From NCBI RefSeq assembly GCF_000739695.1, contig NZ_BBIO01000006.1, positions 1-64,000 of the forward strand: DNA of 64,000 bases. The letters are read 5' to 3'. Position 1 is the stretch's first letter. Each line of letters begins with the position of its first letter. Made by a program: the position numbers and the translations under genes. The stretch is from Tepidicaulis marinus. GTDB taxonomy: Bacteria > Pseudomonadota > Alphaproteobacteria > Parvibaculales > Parvibaculaceae. A model generated the notes under the pieces. The model searched no databases, was not told the DNA's origin, and saw only the letters and a list, made by a program, of their open reading frames with translations. Shown here piece by piece: positions 17,402 through 26,254 of this stretch.

Positions 17402-18051
17402 GCCGCACCGCTCCGCAGACCGGCAAGCACCGCGCGCACCGCCTGGTGTTTGACGGCCTGCGCATCGCCCCAGGGATATTCGGGAATGGTGATGAGATTG
17501 AGCGCCACGCCCTGGAGCATGCAGAAAAGCACATTCTGGATGTCGGCGGCGGGCCGTGCGGGCAGGCGGCCGGCTTTCTGATCTTCCTCGATCAGCGTGC
17601 GCAGAATATCGAAGCCGCTGAGCGCCTGCGACGTTTCCACGAAATAACGGTCGCCCTCACCCTGCAACTTATCCTCGATCAGAAAGATCGCGCGGTAATC
17701 ATCCGCATGGGCAAGCCAGAAATCTACAAAGCCGAGCGATACCGCCTCGAGCTTTTCCTCCGGCGCGGCTTTTTTCGCGCAAGCTGCCAGATGCGCGCCC
17801 AGCGCCGCGAAGGTTTCCTCCCAGATGTAACGCAGGAGTGCCCGCTTGCTGGCAAAGAGTGTGTAAAGCGCGGCGGGCGAGCAGCCCGCCAGTTCGGCGA
17901 TCTTGCGCATGGAAACGCCGCCATAACCTTCGCGCGCAAAAAGCCCGCGCGCCGCCGCGATCACCCGCTGCCGGTCGGCGGCCAGCGCTTCGCTCGGGCG
18001 TTTCGGGCGCCCGCGTCCTGGCCCCGGTCTATCTTTGGCCTTTGCCTGCAT
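17398..18051 (-). CDS. TetR family regulator
   Basis: About 217 residues from ATG 18051; TTG 18060 is an alternative. A basic, Pro/Arg-rich N-terminus precedes the HTH ('MRKIAELAGCSPAALYTLFASKRALL' region; core IAELAGCSPAALYTLF). The ligand domain is of the common 130-residue all-helical type. It is divergent from the amine oxidase gene with 91 bases between, where a perfect TTTAATTAAA palindrome lies; control of that gene is the simplest guess. Its 3' end overlaps the nitronate monooxygenase gene. Confidence 0.85.
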   Translation of the reverse strand: MQAKAKDRPGPGRGRPKRPSEALAADRQRVIAAARGLFAREGYGGVSMRKIAELAGCSPAALYTLFASKRALLRYIWEETFAALGAHLAACAKKAAPEEKLEAVSLGFVDFWLAHADDYRAIFLIEDKLQGEGDRYFVETSQALSGFDILRTLIEEDQKAGRLPARPAADIQNVLFCMLQGVALNLITIPEYPWGDAQAVKHQAVRAVLAGLRSGAA

Positions 18052-18076
18052 CTCACCCAAACAGGATTTTCCTTGA

Positions 18077-18086
18077 TTTAATTAAA
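18077..18086. promoter_or_regulatory. AT palindrome in the TetR/amine-oxidase divergon
   Basis: TTTAATTAAA is self-complementary and lies in the only non-coding gap between the two divergent genes, so it is a candidate operator or part of the promoters. Confidence 0.35.
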
Positions 18087-18142
18087 CGCGTTCATAAAAA
18101 TACGGGCAACGAGACCCGAACGCAAAGAAAAAGGATGCCGGC

Positions 18143-19504
18143 ATGAGCGTGGAAAGCGGCGCGAAAGTGGATGTCATTATCGTGGGCGCCGGCCTTGCCG
18201 GGTTGAAAGCGGCACGGGAGCTGCAGGCCGCCGGCAAGTCCTTCGTTATCCTGGAAGCGCGCGAGCGGGTGGGCGGGCGCTCCAAGCCCGGTGAGATTGC
18301 GGGCCAGCCGATCGACCTTGGCGGCCAATGGGTCGGGCCTCAGCAAAAGCTGCTTTTGAAAGAAGCCGCCGAGCTCGGCGTCGAGACCTATCCCCAATAT
18401 GTCAAAGGCAAGAGCCTTGTGGGCATGGACGGCAAGGTGGAGGCTTATTCAGGCTCCGTTCCCAAACTCCCGCTCTTTGCGCTGCTGGAACTTGCGCGTA
18501 TCGAAAAGCGCTGGGGCAGGGAAGCCGCAGCCCTCCCGCCCGGCGCGCCTTGGGAGGCGCCCCGTGCCCGTGAATGGGACAGCCAGACGCTCGAAACCTG
18601 GATCCGCAAAAACATCCGCACCCACGGCGCCCAGGAATTTGCCCGCATCGTGGCGCGGGCCGTTTTCTGCGCCGAGCCCAATCAGATGTCTTACCTCTTC
18701 TTCCTGGAATATCTGCGCCAGGGCCATGGGCTGGAAGTGCTGATCGGTACGGAAGGCGGCGCCCAGGAAGCCAAGTTCCGTGGCGGCGCCTGGCAGGTGC
18801 CGAAGCGCATGGCCGCCCGGCTTGAAACCCGCATCGTTTACGAAGCGCCCGTGCGCGCCATCGAGCAGGATGAAAGCGGCATTAAGGCTCATACGGATAA
18901 AGGCAGTTTCGAAGGGGCGTTCCTCATCATGGCGGCGCCCCCGGTTCTTGCCGGGCGCATTCAGTACAACGCTCCGCTGCCCGCCAAGCGCGACGCGCTC
19001 CTTCAGCGCATGCCCATGGGCTCGGTCATTAAAATTCATGTGGCCTATGAAAAGCCTTTCTGGCGCGAGCGCGGCCTCAGCGGGTCGGTTGCCAGCAACG
19101 ATAGGATGTTCAATGTCGTCTTCGACCAGAGCCCGGAGGATGAAAGCCTCGGCATTCTGGTCGGCTTCATGGACGGGGACCATGCGGTGGAAATGAGCCA
19201 GCGCGGCGACAATGCCCGCCGGGAGCAAGCGATTAGCGACCTTGTGCATTATTTCGGCAAGGAGGCGGGCGATCCCATTGCCTATATCGACCAGGACTGG
19301 ACGGCGGAAGAATGGAGCCGGGGCTGCTATGTCGCCCATATGGCGCCGGGCGTCATGACGGTCTTCGGCGATATCATCCGCGAGCCTGCCGGGCGCATCC
19401 ATTGGGCAGGCACGGAAACGGCGACCGAATGGGTGGGCTATCTCGATGGCGCGCTGCAATCCGGCATCCGCGCGGCGGGCGAGGTGAAAGCAAGGCTCGG
19501 TTAA
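18143..19504 (+). CDS. Flavin-dependent amine oxidase family protein
   Basis: 453 residues of the monoamine-oxidase fold. The FAD dinucleotide motif 'VIIVGAGLAGLKAARELQ' (about 10-27) is followed by 'EARERVGGRS' and the 'DLGGQWVGPQQ' flavin-contacting loop; near the C-terminus 'IHWAGTETATEWVGYLDGA' closes the FAD site. The enzyme should oxidise an amine to an imine and H2O2. ATG 18143 has AAAGGA upstream. The neighbouring speD and speE genes make polyamines, which hints at polyamine or biogenic-amine substrates, but this is only context. Confidence 0.8.
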   Translation: MSVESGAKVDVIIVGAGLAGLKAARELQAAGKSFVILEARERVGGRSKPGEIAGQPIDLGGQWVGPQQKLLLKEAAELGVETYPQYVKGKSLVGMDGKVEAYSGSVPKLPLFALLELARIEKRWGREAAALPPGAPWEAPRAREWDSQTLETWIRKNIRTHGAQEFARIVARAVFCAEPNQMSYLFFLEYLRQGHGLEVLIGTEGGAQEAKFRGGAWQVPKRMAARLETRIVYEAPVRAIEQDESGIKAHTDKGSFEGAFLIMAAPPVLAGRIQYNAPLPAKRDALLQRMPMGSVIKIHVAYEKPFWRERGLSGSVASNDRMFNVVFDQSPEDESLGILVGFMDGDHAVEMSQRGDNARREQAISDLVHYFGKEAGDPIAYIDQDWTAEEWSRGCYVAHMAPGVMTVFGDIIREPAGRIHWAGTETATEWVGYLDGALQSGIRAAGEVKARLG

Positions 19505-19587
19505 CCTTCGCCCCGGTTGCCAAGTGTTGCCGACCGGCATTCACGGCAAAAAACTGCCCCTCGGGCCCCTCATTTGCAGAACGGCAA

Positions 19588-19616
19588 TTGACACGGGCTG
19601 TGCGTGGTCTTAAACG
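19588..19616 (+). promoter_or_regulatory. Sigma70-type promoter candidate for speDE
   Basis: TTGACA (19588-19593) is a perfect -35, followed by 17 bases and TAAACG (19611-19616), a weak -10. It would give a leader of about 310 bases before speD. Confidence 0.4.
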
Positions 19617-19749
19617 TCCCCTCGAACGCAATCGCACGTGCCCCTTGCCGCTATCGGTTACGTAACGACGTACGCGTCTCACTCAGCAATTTCTGGTTCC
19701 GCACGGGCGGGCCGGGTTCCGAGGGAGAATGCATATGCTTTATTTGAAC

Positions 19750-19794
19750 GGTAGGGGCTAACGCCCCCGATTACGCCGCTAAAGCCCCTATACC
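19750..19794 (+). ncRNA. Structured speD leader with competing hairpins
   Basis: GGTA-GGGGCT (19750-19759) can pair with AGCCCC-TA-TACC (19783-19794), a 10-bp stem with a 2-base bulge. The same GGGGC can instead pair with the near GCCCC at 19763-19767 in a short hairpin. The two folds exclude each other, as in an attenuator or riboswitch. The rest of the 427-base gap (19505-19931) holds more GC-rich inverted repeats (such as GACC-GT-GGTC near 19876) and no convincing gene. Ligand and class unknown. Confidence 0.4.
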
Positions 19795-19931
19795 TTCATG
19801 GAAAAGGGCGCACGTGACGCGGAGCGCACGCGAACGGCAAGCAAATCACCTTAATCGTGAATTTACGGCGGTCCCGACCGTGGTCCTTTGGCCCGGCGGC
19901 CCCGCGTCATCTACTGGTTGTGGAGAAGCCC

Positions 19932-20432
19932 ATGTCTTTGAACAATGGCCTCTTCCAATTGGGGATCGACTTGCAGCGTGGCTCAAGCAACACCCAAGCG
20001 GAAGTAATCGAATTCAAGCCCTCTGTCGCCGAAGCCCCGCTTCAGGATGAAGAGCGCAAAGATTTTTTCATCGAGCGCGACGGCGAGCGATTTGCCGGCA
20101 CGCATCTGATCATCGAGCTGGTGGGCGCGAAGTTCCTCGACAGTCTCGAAAAGATCGAAGCGGCGATGCGCGAATGCGTGGAGCGGGCAGGGGCGACGCT
20201 TTTGCATATCCATCTGCATCATTTCACGCCGAATGGCGGTGTTTCCGGCGTGGCGGTGCTGGCCGAAAGCCACATCTCCATCCACACCTGGCCGGAAGCG
20301 GACTATGCCGCGCTTGACGTTTTCATGTGCGGCGATGCCCGCCCGCATGAATGTGTCGAGGTGCTGCGCCAGCATTTCACCCCCTCCGATGTGGTGGTGG
20401 ATGAACTGCGCCGCGGCAAGGGCCTGGTCTGA
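19932..20432 (+). CDS. speD: S-adenosylmethionine decarboxylase proenzyme
   Basis: 166 residues from ATG 19932 (TGGAGAAG upstream). The pyruvoyl-forming site is explicit: 'AESHISIHTWPE', with self-cleavage expected between Glu112 and Ser113, Ser113 becoming the pyruvoyl cofactor; conserved 'HIHLHHFTPNGGVSG' precedes it. The enzyme makes decarboxylated AdoMet, the aminopropyl donor for spermidine. It is about 45 residues longer at the N-terminus than Bacillus-type (class 1B) enzymes. speE follows after 15 bases, forming the operon. A long structured leader precedes it and may regulate it. Confidence 0.9.
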   Translation: MSLNNGLFQLGIDLQRGSSNTQAEVIEFKPSVAEAPLQDEERKDFFIERDGERFAGTHLIIELVGAKFLDSLEKIEAAMRECVERAGATLLHIHLHHFTPNGGVSGVAVLAESHISIHTWPEADYAALDVFMCGDARPHECVEVLRQHFTPSDVVVDELRRGKGLV

Positions 20433-20447
20433 TCCGGAGGGCGCTTC

Positions 20448-21302
20448 ATGAGCGATGAACGCTGGGTAACCGAAAATCTCCATGATGGGGTGCGCACGGG
20501 CTTTCGCGCCGACAAGGTGCTTTATGAAGAAGGCACCGGCCACCAGCATCTGGTGATTTTCGAGAACGCGAAGTTCGGCCGGATGATGTCGCTCGACGGC
20601 ATCACCCAGGTCACCGAGCGCGATGAGTTCGTCTATCATGAAATGATGAGCCATGTGCCGATCCTGGCCCATGGCGCGGCGCGCAAAGTGCTGATCATCG
20701 GCGGCGGCGACGGCGGCGTGCTGCGCGAGGTTCTGCGGCACAAGGGCGTCGAGAAGGTCACGATGGTCGAGATCGACCGCTCCGTGGTCGATATGTGCGT
20801 GGAGCACCTGCCGATGATTTCGGCAGGCGCGTTCGATGATCCGCGCACCAATCTTGTCATTGCGGACGGGGCGGCTTTCGCGGCAAACCCCGATGAGCGC
20901 TATGACGTCATGATCGTTGATTCGACCGATCCGGTCGGCCCCGGCGCGGTGCTTTTCAGCCCTGAATTTTACGCCAACGCCAAGAACTGCCTGAGCGAAG
21001 GCGGCGTCATCGTCACGCAGAACGGCGTTCCCTTCGTGCAGGGCGATGAGCTTCAAGGCACGATGGGTGAATTTAAAAAACTCTTCCGCTCCTATGGCTG
21101 TTATCTCGCCACCATCCCGACTTACGTTCTGGGGTCCATGGCGCTTGGCTGGGGGAGTGATAACCCCGAGCTCTTGAACGTGCCGCTTGAAGTGCTGGAA
21201 GACCGCTTTGCCGCGCTTGAGGGGGAGACGAAATATTACGCGCCGGACGTGCATAAGGCGGCCTTTGCCTTGCCGCCTTATGTGAAGAAATTCGTCGTTT
21301 GA
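20448..21302 (+). CDS. speE: Spermidine synthase
   Basis: 284 residues, standard length. The methyltransferase-like AdoMet site reads 'IIGGGDGGVLREVLRH' (about 84-99) and 'MVEIDRSVVDMC'. The catalytic Asp lies in 'DSTDPVGPG' (about 161-169), with 'VTQNGVPFVQGDEL' after it. It transfers the aminopropyl group from decarboxylated AdoMet to putrescine. ATG 20448 follows CGGAGGG, directly behind speD, so both steps of spermidine synthesis are coexpressed. Confidence 0.92.
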   Translation: MSDERWVTENLHDGVRTGFRADKVLYEEGTGHQHLVIFENAKFGRMMSLDGITQVTERDEFVYHEMMSHVPILAHGAARKVLIIGGGDGGVLREVLRHKGVEKVTMVEIDRSVVDMCVEHLPMISAGAFDDPRTNLVIADGAAFAANPDERYDVMIVDSTDPVGPGAVLFSPEFYANAKNCLSEGGVIVTQNGVPFVQGDELQGTMGEFKKLFRSYGCYLATIPTYVLGSMALGWGSDNPELLNVPLEVLEDRFAALEGETKYYAPDVHKAAFALPPYVKKFVV

Positions 21303-21309
21303 TTTGTCT

Positions 21310-21813
21310 TCAAGCCGGCAGGGAAAGTTCCTTGGCGGCGACGATGATCCCGTCCCGGTCCGCGTAAAGATAATCGCCGGGCGAAATCATCACGCCTGCA
21401 AACGTTACCGGCACATCGAAATCCCCGAGCCCGCGTTTGACGCTTTTCTTTGGGTGGCTGGCCAGGGCTTTGACGCCGACGGCTTCCGCCTCAAGCTCGC
21501 CCCGGTCGCGCACGCAGCCATTGATGACCACGCCCGCCCAGCCGTTCTTTGCGGCAAGCTGAGCCAGATTGCCGCCGAAAAGGGCGCAGCGCTTGGAGCC
21601 GCCGCCGTCGACGACAAGCACGCGTCCCCGGCCCTCGCTTTCCACGGCCTCGCGCACTTTCGTGTTGTCCTCGAATGTGGCAAGCGTGACCACCGGCCCA
21701 TGAAAGGCGCTCTTGCCGCCAAAGTCGGAAAAGAGCGCATCTAGGTGGCGCAGCCCCGCTTCCGGCGCATCGGCATGGGCATCGGAAAGATCCGTCGTCG
21801 CAAAGTCAGTCAT
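21310..21813 (-). CDS. rraA: RraA family protein
   Basis: 167 residues, the usual RraA size. It has 'TTDLSDAH' at the start, '[22 protein letters not shown]' (glycine-rich loop), '[12 protein letters not shown]' and '[23 protein letters not shown]'. E. coli RraA trimers inhibit RNase E; close relatives are 4-hydroxy-4-methyl-2-oxoglutarate/oxaloacetate aldolases using the same G-x-R-D and Asp ligands, so either role is possible. The gene lies tail-to-tail with speE (7 bases). Confidence 0.85.
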   Translation of the reverse strand: MTDFATTDLSDAHADAPEAGLRHLDALFSDFGGKSAFHGPVVTLATFEDNTKVREAVESEGRGRVLVVDGGGSKRCALFGGNLAQLAAKNGWAGVVINGCVRDRGELEAEAVGVKALASHPKKSVKRGLGDFDVPVTFAGVMISPGDYLYADRDGIIVAAKELSLPA

Positions 21814-22098
21814 TCGCAGGCCTCGTTTTGGTGCTTATCGCTCAAGAAATTTGCCCGATAGATAGCAGCCATGCCGGCCTTTGTCCCGCCAAAGAGAGTG
21901 GGAGAGGTTGAGAAGCGGCGGATGACGCGGCGTCCGAGAGGGGGCGGTGCGCTTTTTAATGCCGTTCTAGGGTGACCCCCCGCACCCTCTCCATCTTGCC
22001 CGTGAAACGCGTTAAACTGGGCTCAAGGAATTGGAACCGTTTGGGGAGAGACGGCGCCAGGCTGCCGCCGAAAGCCCCAAGCAGAGGGAGGACTTGGA

Positions 22099-23622
22099 AT
22101 GGCTATGACCGACGCCCGTGAAAAGCAGCGCTCCGTCGCCATTATCGGCGCGGGCATGTCCGGCATTTGTACGGCGATCAAGCTGAAGGAAGCCGGGATC
22201 ACCGATTTCACGATCTATGAGAAAGCCTCCGAGATCGGCGGCACCTGGCGTGAGAACACGTATCCCGGCTGTTCTTGCGACGTGCCGCTGCATATGTATC
22301 AATTTTCTTTCGACATGCGGCCCGACTGGGAGCGCAAATTCGTCTTCTCCGCCGACATCAAGGCTTACCTTGAAAGCGTCGTCGATAAATACGGGCTGCG
22401 GAACCATATCCGCTTCAATTCCGAGATCCAGTCTTGCCGGTTCGACGAGCGCTCCGGGCGCTGGCATATCGGCTGCGCCGATGGCAGCGCCCATGAAGCC
22501 GATGTCGTTGCGGCGGGCACCGGCCAATTGCACCGCCCGCGCTGGCCGGGCATCAAGGGCGAGGGAAGTTTTGAAGGCGCGCATTGGCACTCGGCCGAGT
22601 GGAACCACGAGTATGATCTGAAAGGCAAACGCGTCGCCGTGATCGGCAATGGCGCAAGTGCCATTCAATTCGTGCCGGAAGTCGCGAAAGAGGCAAGGGA
22701 AGTCACGGTCTTCCAGCGCTCGGCAAGCTGGGTGCTGCCCCGCCCGCAGCGCGAGTTCTATGGCTGGGAGCGCGCGCTTTACAAAGCCTTCCCCTGGCTC
22801 ATCAATGTGCAGCGCTGGAAGATTTACTGGTTCGGCGAGTTGCTCTTCCGCGCTTTCCACACTTCCGGCGACAAGATCAAGGACATGGCCATCGAGGAGA
22901 TGGAGCTTTATGTGTCCGACCCGGAAAAGAAAGCCAAGCTGACGCCGGATTATGAACCGGGATGCAAGCGCGTGCTCTTTGCCAATGATTGGTGGCCGGC
23001 CATGGGCAAGGATCACGTCCATGTCGTCACCGAAGGGATCGAGGAAATCTGCCCCTCGGGCATCAAGACGAAAGACGGCGCGCTGCACGAAGTCGATGCG
23101 ATTATTTACGGCACCGGCTTCGATACGACGAATTTCCTAGGCCCCATGGAGGTGACGGGCCTTGCCGGACGCGAGTTGAAGAAAGAATGGAAAGACGGCG
23201 CGGAAGCCCATTACGGGATGACGGTGACGGGCTTTCCGAATTTCTTCCTGCTTTACGGGCCCAACACCAATCTCGGCCATAACTCGATCATCTTCATGAT
23301 CGAGTGCCAGGCGAATTACATCCGCCAATGCGTCGAAAAGCTGCGCGAAGACGACCTTCTTTACATGGATGTAAAGCCGAAGGCCCAGGCACTCTGGAAC
23401 GAGAAAGTGCAAAGCGACAATGCCAATTCCGTTTTCGCAAGCGGCTGCACGAGCTGGTACAAGACGGATGCGGGTAAAGTCACCAACAATTGGGCGAATT
23501 ACACGTTCAAATATTGGTGGTGGACGCGCCGTCCCGATTTTGCCGAATTTACGCTGCGCGAGCGGCCCGGCAAAAATGAAGGCGACCGCGAGCCGGCAGG
23601 CGCACCCGTCGCCGCGCAATAA
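22099..23622 (+). CDS. FAD/NADPH-dependent monooxygenase, Baeyer-Villiger type
   Basis: 507 residues. Two Rossmann motifs are clear: 'VAIIGAGMSGICTAIKL' (FAD, about 13-29) and 'VAVIGNGASAIQFVPEV' (NADPH, about 179-195). Between them 'FEGAHWHSAEW' is a slightly modified Baeyer-Villiger fingerprint F-x-G-x-x-x-H-x-x-x-W; 'GGTWRENTYPGCSCDVP' and the late 'GPNTNLGHNSIIFM' are also typical. The protein should insert oxygen next to ketones or act as a related flavin monooxygenase on hydrophobic ketones. ATG 22099 follows GGGAGGACTTGGA. An intrinsic terminator follows at 23645. Confidence 0.85.
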   Translation: MAMTDAREKQRSVAIIGAGMSGICTAIKLKEAGITDFTIYEKASEIGGTWRENTYPGCSCDVPLHMYQFSFDMRPDWERKFVFSADIKAYLESVVDKYGLRNHIRFNSEIQSCRFDERSGRWHIGCADGSAHEADVVAAGTGQLHRPRWPGIKGEGSFEGAHWHSAEWNHEYDLKGKRVAVIGNGASAIQFVPEVAKEAREVTVFQRSASWVLPRPQREFYGWERALYKAFPWLINVQRWKIYWFGELLFRAFHTSGDKIKDMAIEEMELYVSDPEKKAKLTPDYEPGCKRVLFANDWWPAMGKDHVHVVTEGIEEICPSGIKTKDGALHEVDAIIYGTGFDTTNFLGPMEVTGLAGRELKKEWKDGAEAHYGMTVTGFPNFFLLYGPNTNLGHNSIIFMIECQANYIRQCVEKLREDDLLYMDVKPKAQALWNEKVQSDNANSVFASGCTSWYKTDAGKVTNNWANYTFKYWWWTRRPDFAEFTLRERPGKNEGDREPAGAPVAAQ

Positions 23623-23644
23623 ACTTTATGGCACAGGCAAAAGA

Positions 23645-23675
23645 AAGCGGTCCCCAAGGAGGGGCCGCTTTTTTG
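23645..23675 (+). terminator. Rho-independent terminator
   Basis: AAAGCGG-t-CCCC pairs with GGGG-CCGCTTT around an AAGGA loop and is followed by a T run, just after the monooxygenase stop. The A-rich left flank lets it also serve the convergent autotransporter gene. Confidence 0.8.
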
Positions 23676-23686
23676 ATGCCTGTGTC

Positions 23687-25756
23687 TTAGAGGCAGGGCG
23701 CCGCGCCGTTTTGCAGCACGGTACCGTCGGCAAAGCTGAGCGTGCCGCTGAAGCCACCGCTGGATACGTCGCAAATGTCGGCGGTGATCGCCGCTGCATC
23801 CTTCACATTGCCGGTGCTGGCGCTGAAGACGTTTCCTGGCCCTTCAAAGTCGAAGAGATCGTCCCCCACGGAACCGGAAATCACCGTGCCGGAAATGCTG
23901 AGCGCGTTATTCGCGCCAATATCGAAGGCATCGTCTCCCATGCCGCTCATGCGGGTGTCCGTCATGGTGAAGCTGTTGCCGTCATCCATATAGATGCCGT
24001 CGGTTGGCGTTGTGCTGAAGTCTGCCCCTGAGAGCGCAACGCTGTTGCCGTTCTCCATATAGACAAACCCGAACCCTGCTTCTCTCACGGTAAGGCCGGT
24101 GAAATTGACCTGGTTGTCATCGACAAGCGCGATGGCAGGCCCGCCCGTGCGGGTAAGGGTGACGTTCCTGCCGCTGATGGTGTTGTTGTCAAAGGCATCG
24201 ATGCCCGGCCCGAAGAAAGTATCGTCGATGAGCACATTCTCCAGCACGAGGATGTTGCCCGTATCGATCTCGATGCCTGACAAAGTCATGCCGCTCATCG
24301 ATGTGTTGCGGACCGTGATCATATTGTCGTTGGACACCAAAATACCGCTGAAGTCGTTCCGCAAGACCGAGAGCCCGTCGATGCTCACCTCATTGCCGTC
24401 GAACATCGCAACACCCGGTCCGCTCAGATCGAGCGCGGCAATATTGGTCAGATGCAGATTGCGCTGATCGCTGCCGATCACGACACCCGCGCCCGCTGCA
24501 CCCATGTCGCCGTCGAGCGTCATGCCTGAGACATGCAGATTGCTGCCCCCGTCAAGCGTGAGCACATCGCCGCAGAAACAGCCGCTCGTCATCAGCGTGG
24601 GCCGGGTGCCGGGCAAGGTGAACGTGGTGACGGCGCCGCTTTGTACCCCGCGCAGGGCAAGCGCCGTGCCGCCGCCTACCAAGGTCTGATTGCTCGCGGT
24701 CACGATATGCGTGCCGACGAGCGCGCCCTTGCCGCCATCGACGATCAGCAGCGTATTCGCGCCGGCATTGGCGGAGGCGGCGGTTAGGTCGCCGTTTCCA
24801 TCGACTGTGGTCACGCTATTGAGAGCCACGCCGCTGCGCGCATCGAGCACCGCTTCGCGTTTCGTGCCCGCGGTGACGATATCGGTATCCCGTTCGATGG
24901 CCTCCATCATCCGCCGCTCTTGCGGACTAAGCGATGAGGTGGAAGAGCCGAAAAGCGGAATGCGCAGGCGCACCCCGGCCTCGATCTGGCCGTCCCTGTA
25001 ATCGTCATGCTGGATTTCCGTCTCGAAGGTGAGGCGCATGCCCGGCACCTCTTCGACGAAATCCATCAGCCGCCATTCGGCGCGAAGGCGCGGCCCGGCA
25101 AGGGCGCGGTCGATCTTGTCATCGTTGAAATAGAACCCGCCCGCATAAAGGCGCAGCTCATGGTGTTCCGTGCCACCCAGAAAAGTCTCGATCGGCACGC
25201 GCCATCCTGCCTCCCCGTCGAACCCGGCAAGCGCGACTTCCTGCCCGCCGGTGATGAAGATCTGCGAGCCGCTCAGTTCCACACGGGCAAGCCCGTTCGC
25301 GGTTTTGTCTCCCGATAGGGGAACATAGCCATTCAGGCGGAAATCGTAATCGGCGGACAGCGCTTCGAGGCCGAAACTTGCTTGCGAAAAATTGTTGCCG
25401 AATTCGCTGCGGCGGATGTCGTATCCGGCCCAGGCGCCGAGGTTCCAGCCATGTTCCGTCATCTGCCGGTAGCCGAGCGCGAAATTGCCTTCCTTGAGGC
25501 TGTCGGTAAAAAGTTTGCCTTTGATGTCGGCAAAGACGAGCCGCGCGCTGTCTTGATAAAGCGGGGCAAAGCCGCTGACCTCGCCGCGGTCGCGTTCGGA
25601 AGAAAGGAAGCCTGCCGCTTCGAGCCAGGGAGACCATTTTGCTGTAGGCGGAGGATCGCCCGCCATGGCGGATGCCGCAGGCAGCATGAACCCTGCGCAT
25701 AGCAAGACGGCGTGTCTCGCAGATATGGCGCGGTAAACGTCCCCGGTTGCGCTCAT
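23687..25756 (-). CDS. Inverse autotransporter (type Ve) barrel with beta-helix passenger
   Basis: 689 residues. A signal peptide (to about 32) precedes an intimin/invasin-type outer-membrane barrel (about 38-275), recognisable by 'DSARLVFADIKGKLFTDS', 'ALGYRQMTEHGWNLGAWAGYD' (shown in part as GYRQM...GAWAGYD) and 'GEAGWRVPIE', ending in 'GVRLRIPLFG'. A charged helical linker (about 282-305) leads to a C-terminal right-handed parallel beta-helix (about 310-689) of roughly 23-residue turns with recurring Asn-containing corners (N-D-N, D-N-N, N-G-N). Only four Cys are visible, two near the C-terminus. Orientation barrel-then-passenger is that of intimins, but the passenger lacks Ig-like repeats. 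A surface adhesin or glycan-binding role is inferred. Confidence 0.7.
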   Translation of the reverse strand: MSATGDVYRAISARHAVLLCAGFMLPAASAMAGDPPPTAKWSPWLEAAGFLSSERDRGEVSGFAPLYQDSARLVFADIKGKLFTDSLKEGNFALGYRQMTEHGWNLGAWAGYDIRRSEFGNNFSQASFGLEALSADYDFRLNGYVPLSGDKTANGLARVELSGSQIFITGGQEVALAGFDGEAGWRVPIETFLGGTEHHELRLYAGGFYFNDDKIDRALAGPRLRAEWRLMDFVEEVPGMRLTFETEIQHDDYRDGQIEAGVRLRIPLFGSSTSSLSPQERRMMEAIERDTDIVTAGTKREAVLDARSGVALNSVTTVDGNGDLTAASANAGANTLLIVDGGKGALVGTHIVTASNQTLVGGGTALALRGVQSGAVTTFTLPGTRPTLMTSGCFCGDVLTLDGGSNLHVSGMTLDGDMGAAGAGVVIGSDQRNLHLTNIAALDLSGPGVAMFDGNEVSIDGLSVLRNDFSGILVSNDNMITVRNTSMSGMTLSGIEIDTGNILVLENVLIDDTFFGPGIDAFDNNTISGRNVTLTRTGGPAIALVDDNQVNFTGLTVREAGFGFVYMENGNSVALSGADFSTTPTDGIYMDDGNSFTMTDTRMSGMGDDAFDIGANNALSISGTVISGSVGDDLFDFEGPGNVFSASTGNVKDAAAITADICDVSSGGFSGTLSFADGTVLQNGAAPCL

Positions 25757-25981
25757 GGTTCAAGCCCCCCAGCCTGTCTGTCAGCTTGGGCAAGATAACG
25801 GCAGGGCGCGCGCGTTTCACCAAAAAAGCTCTCTTTTTCATCCTGCGGATTTCTGCGCGTGCGGCGAACAAGAAAATTCCTGGCACGTTTACCAAAAGAA
25901 TGCCGGAGTTCCGGCGCTTTTGGGGCGTGGGGGCGGATATGCGGGGAGGCTTCCCGCTTAGAACACGTCCTGGAGGATGGA

Positions 25982-26179
25982 ATGAAAGCTCTTTTGAATT
26001 GGCGCATGGGCGCTGCCGTTCTTGCTCTGACAGTCGCGGCAGGCTGCGGCAGTACCCAAACGACAACGGCGACGACGGGTCAGCAGCTGACCGATCTCAA
26101 TCAGGCGCTCGAAAGCGGCGCCATCACCTGGGAAGAATATAGCGAGCAGAAGGAAGCGATCCTGGATCGCAACGATTGA
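25982..26179 (+). CDS. Small lipoprotein with SHOCT-like tail
   Basis: 65 residues from ATG 25982 (GGAGG nine bases upstream). The signal peptide ends in a lipobox (L-T-V-A-A-G-C, Cys22). After a short Thr-rich linker, 'LNQALESGAITWEEYSEQKEAIL' has the SHOCT pattern (L-x-x-G-x-I-x-x-x-E-Y-x-x-x-K), found at the ends of many proteins that oligomerise. Divergent from the autotransporter gene; function unknown. Ends at a strong terminator. Confidence 0.7.
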   Translation: MKALLNWRMGAAVLALTVAAGCGSTQTTTATTGQQLTDLNQALESGAITWEEYSEQKEAILDRND

Positions 26180-26201
26180 TCGCGTTTGCCCCGCGCAAAG
26201 A

Positions 26202-26231
26202 AAAACCCCGGCGGTTGCCCGCCGGGGTTTT
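26202..26231. terminator. Bidirectional Rho-independent terminator
   Basis: AAAACCCCGGCGG-TTGC-CCGCCGGGGTTTT is a perfect stem with A and T flanks. It ends both the small lipoprotein gene and the convergent aceA. Confidence 0.9.
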
Positions 26232-26254
26232 CGTTTCCGCAAGAAACGGGCTGC

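Noticed and set aside
19814-20050. 78-residue frame overlapping speD considered as a gene
   Set aside because: It overlaps speD by about 120 bases in another frame and has a poor start; mentioned only as a possible leader peptide.
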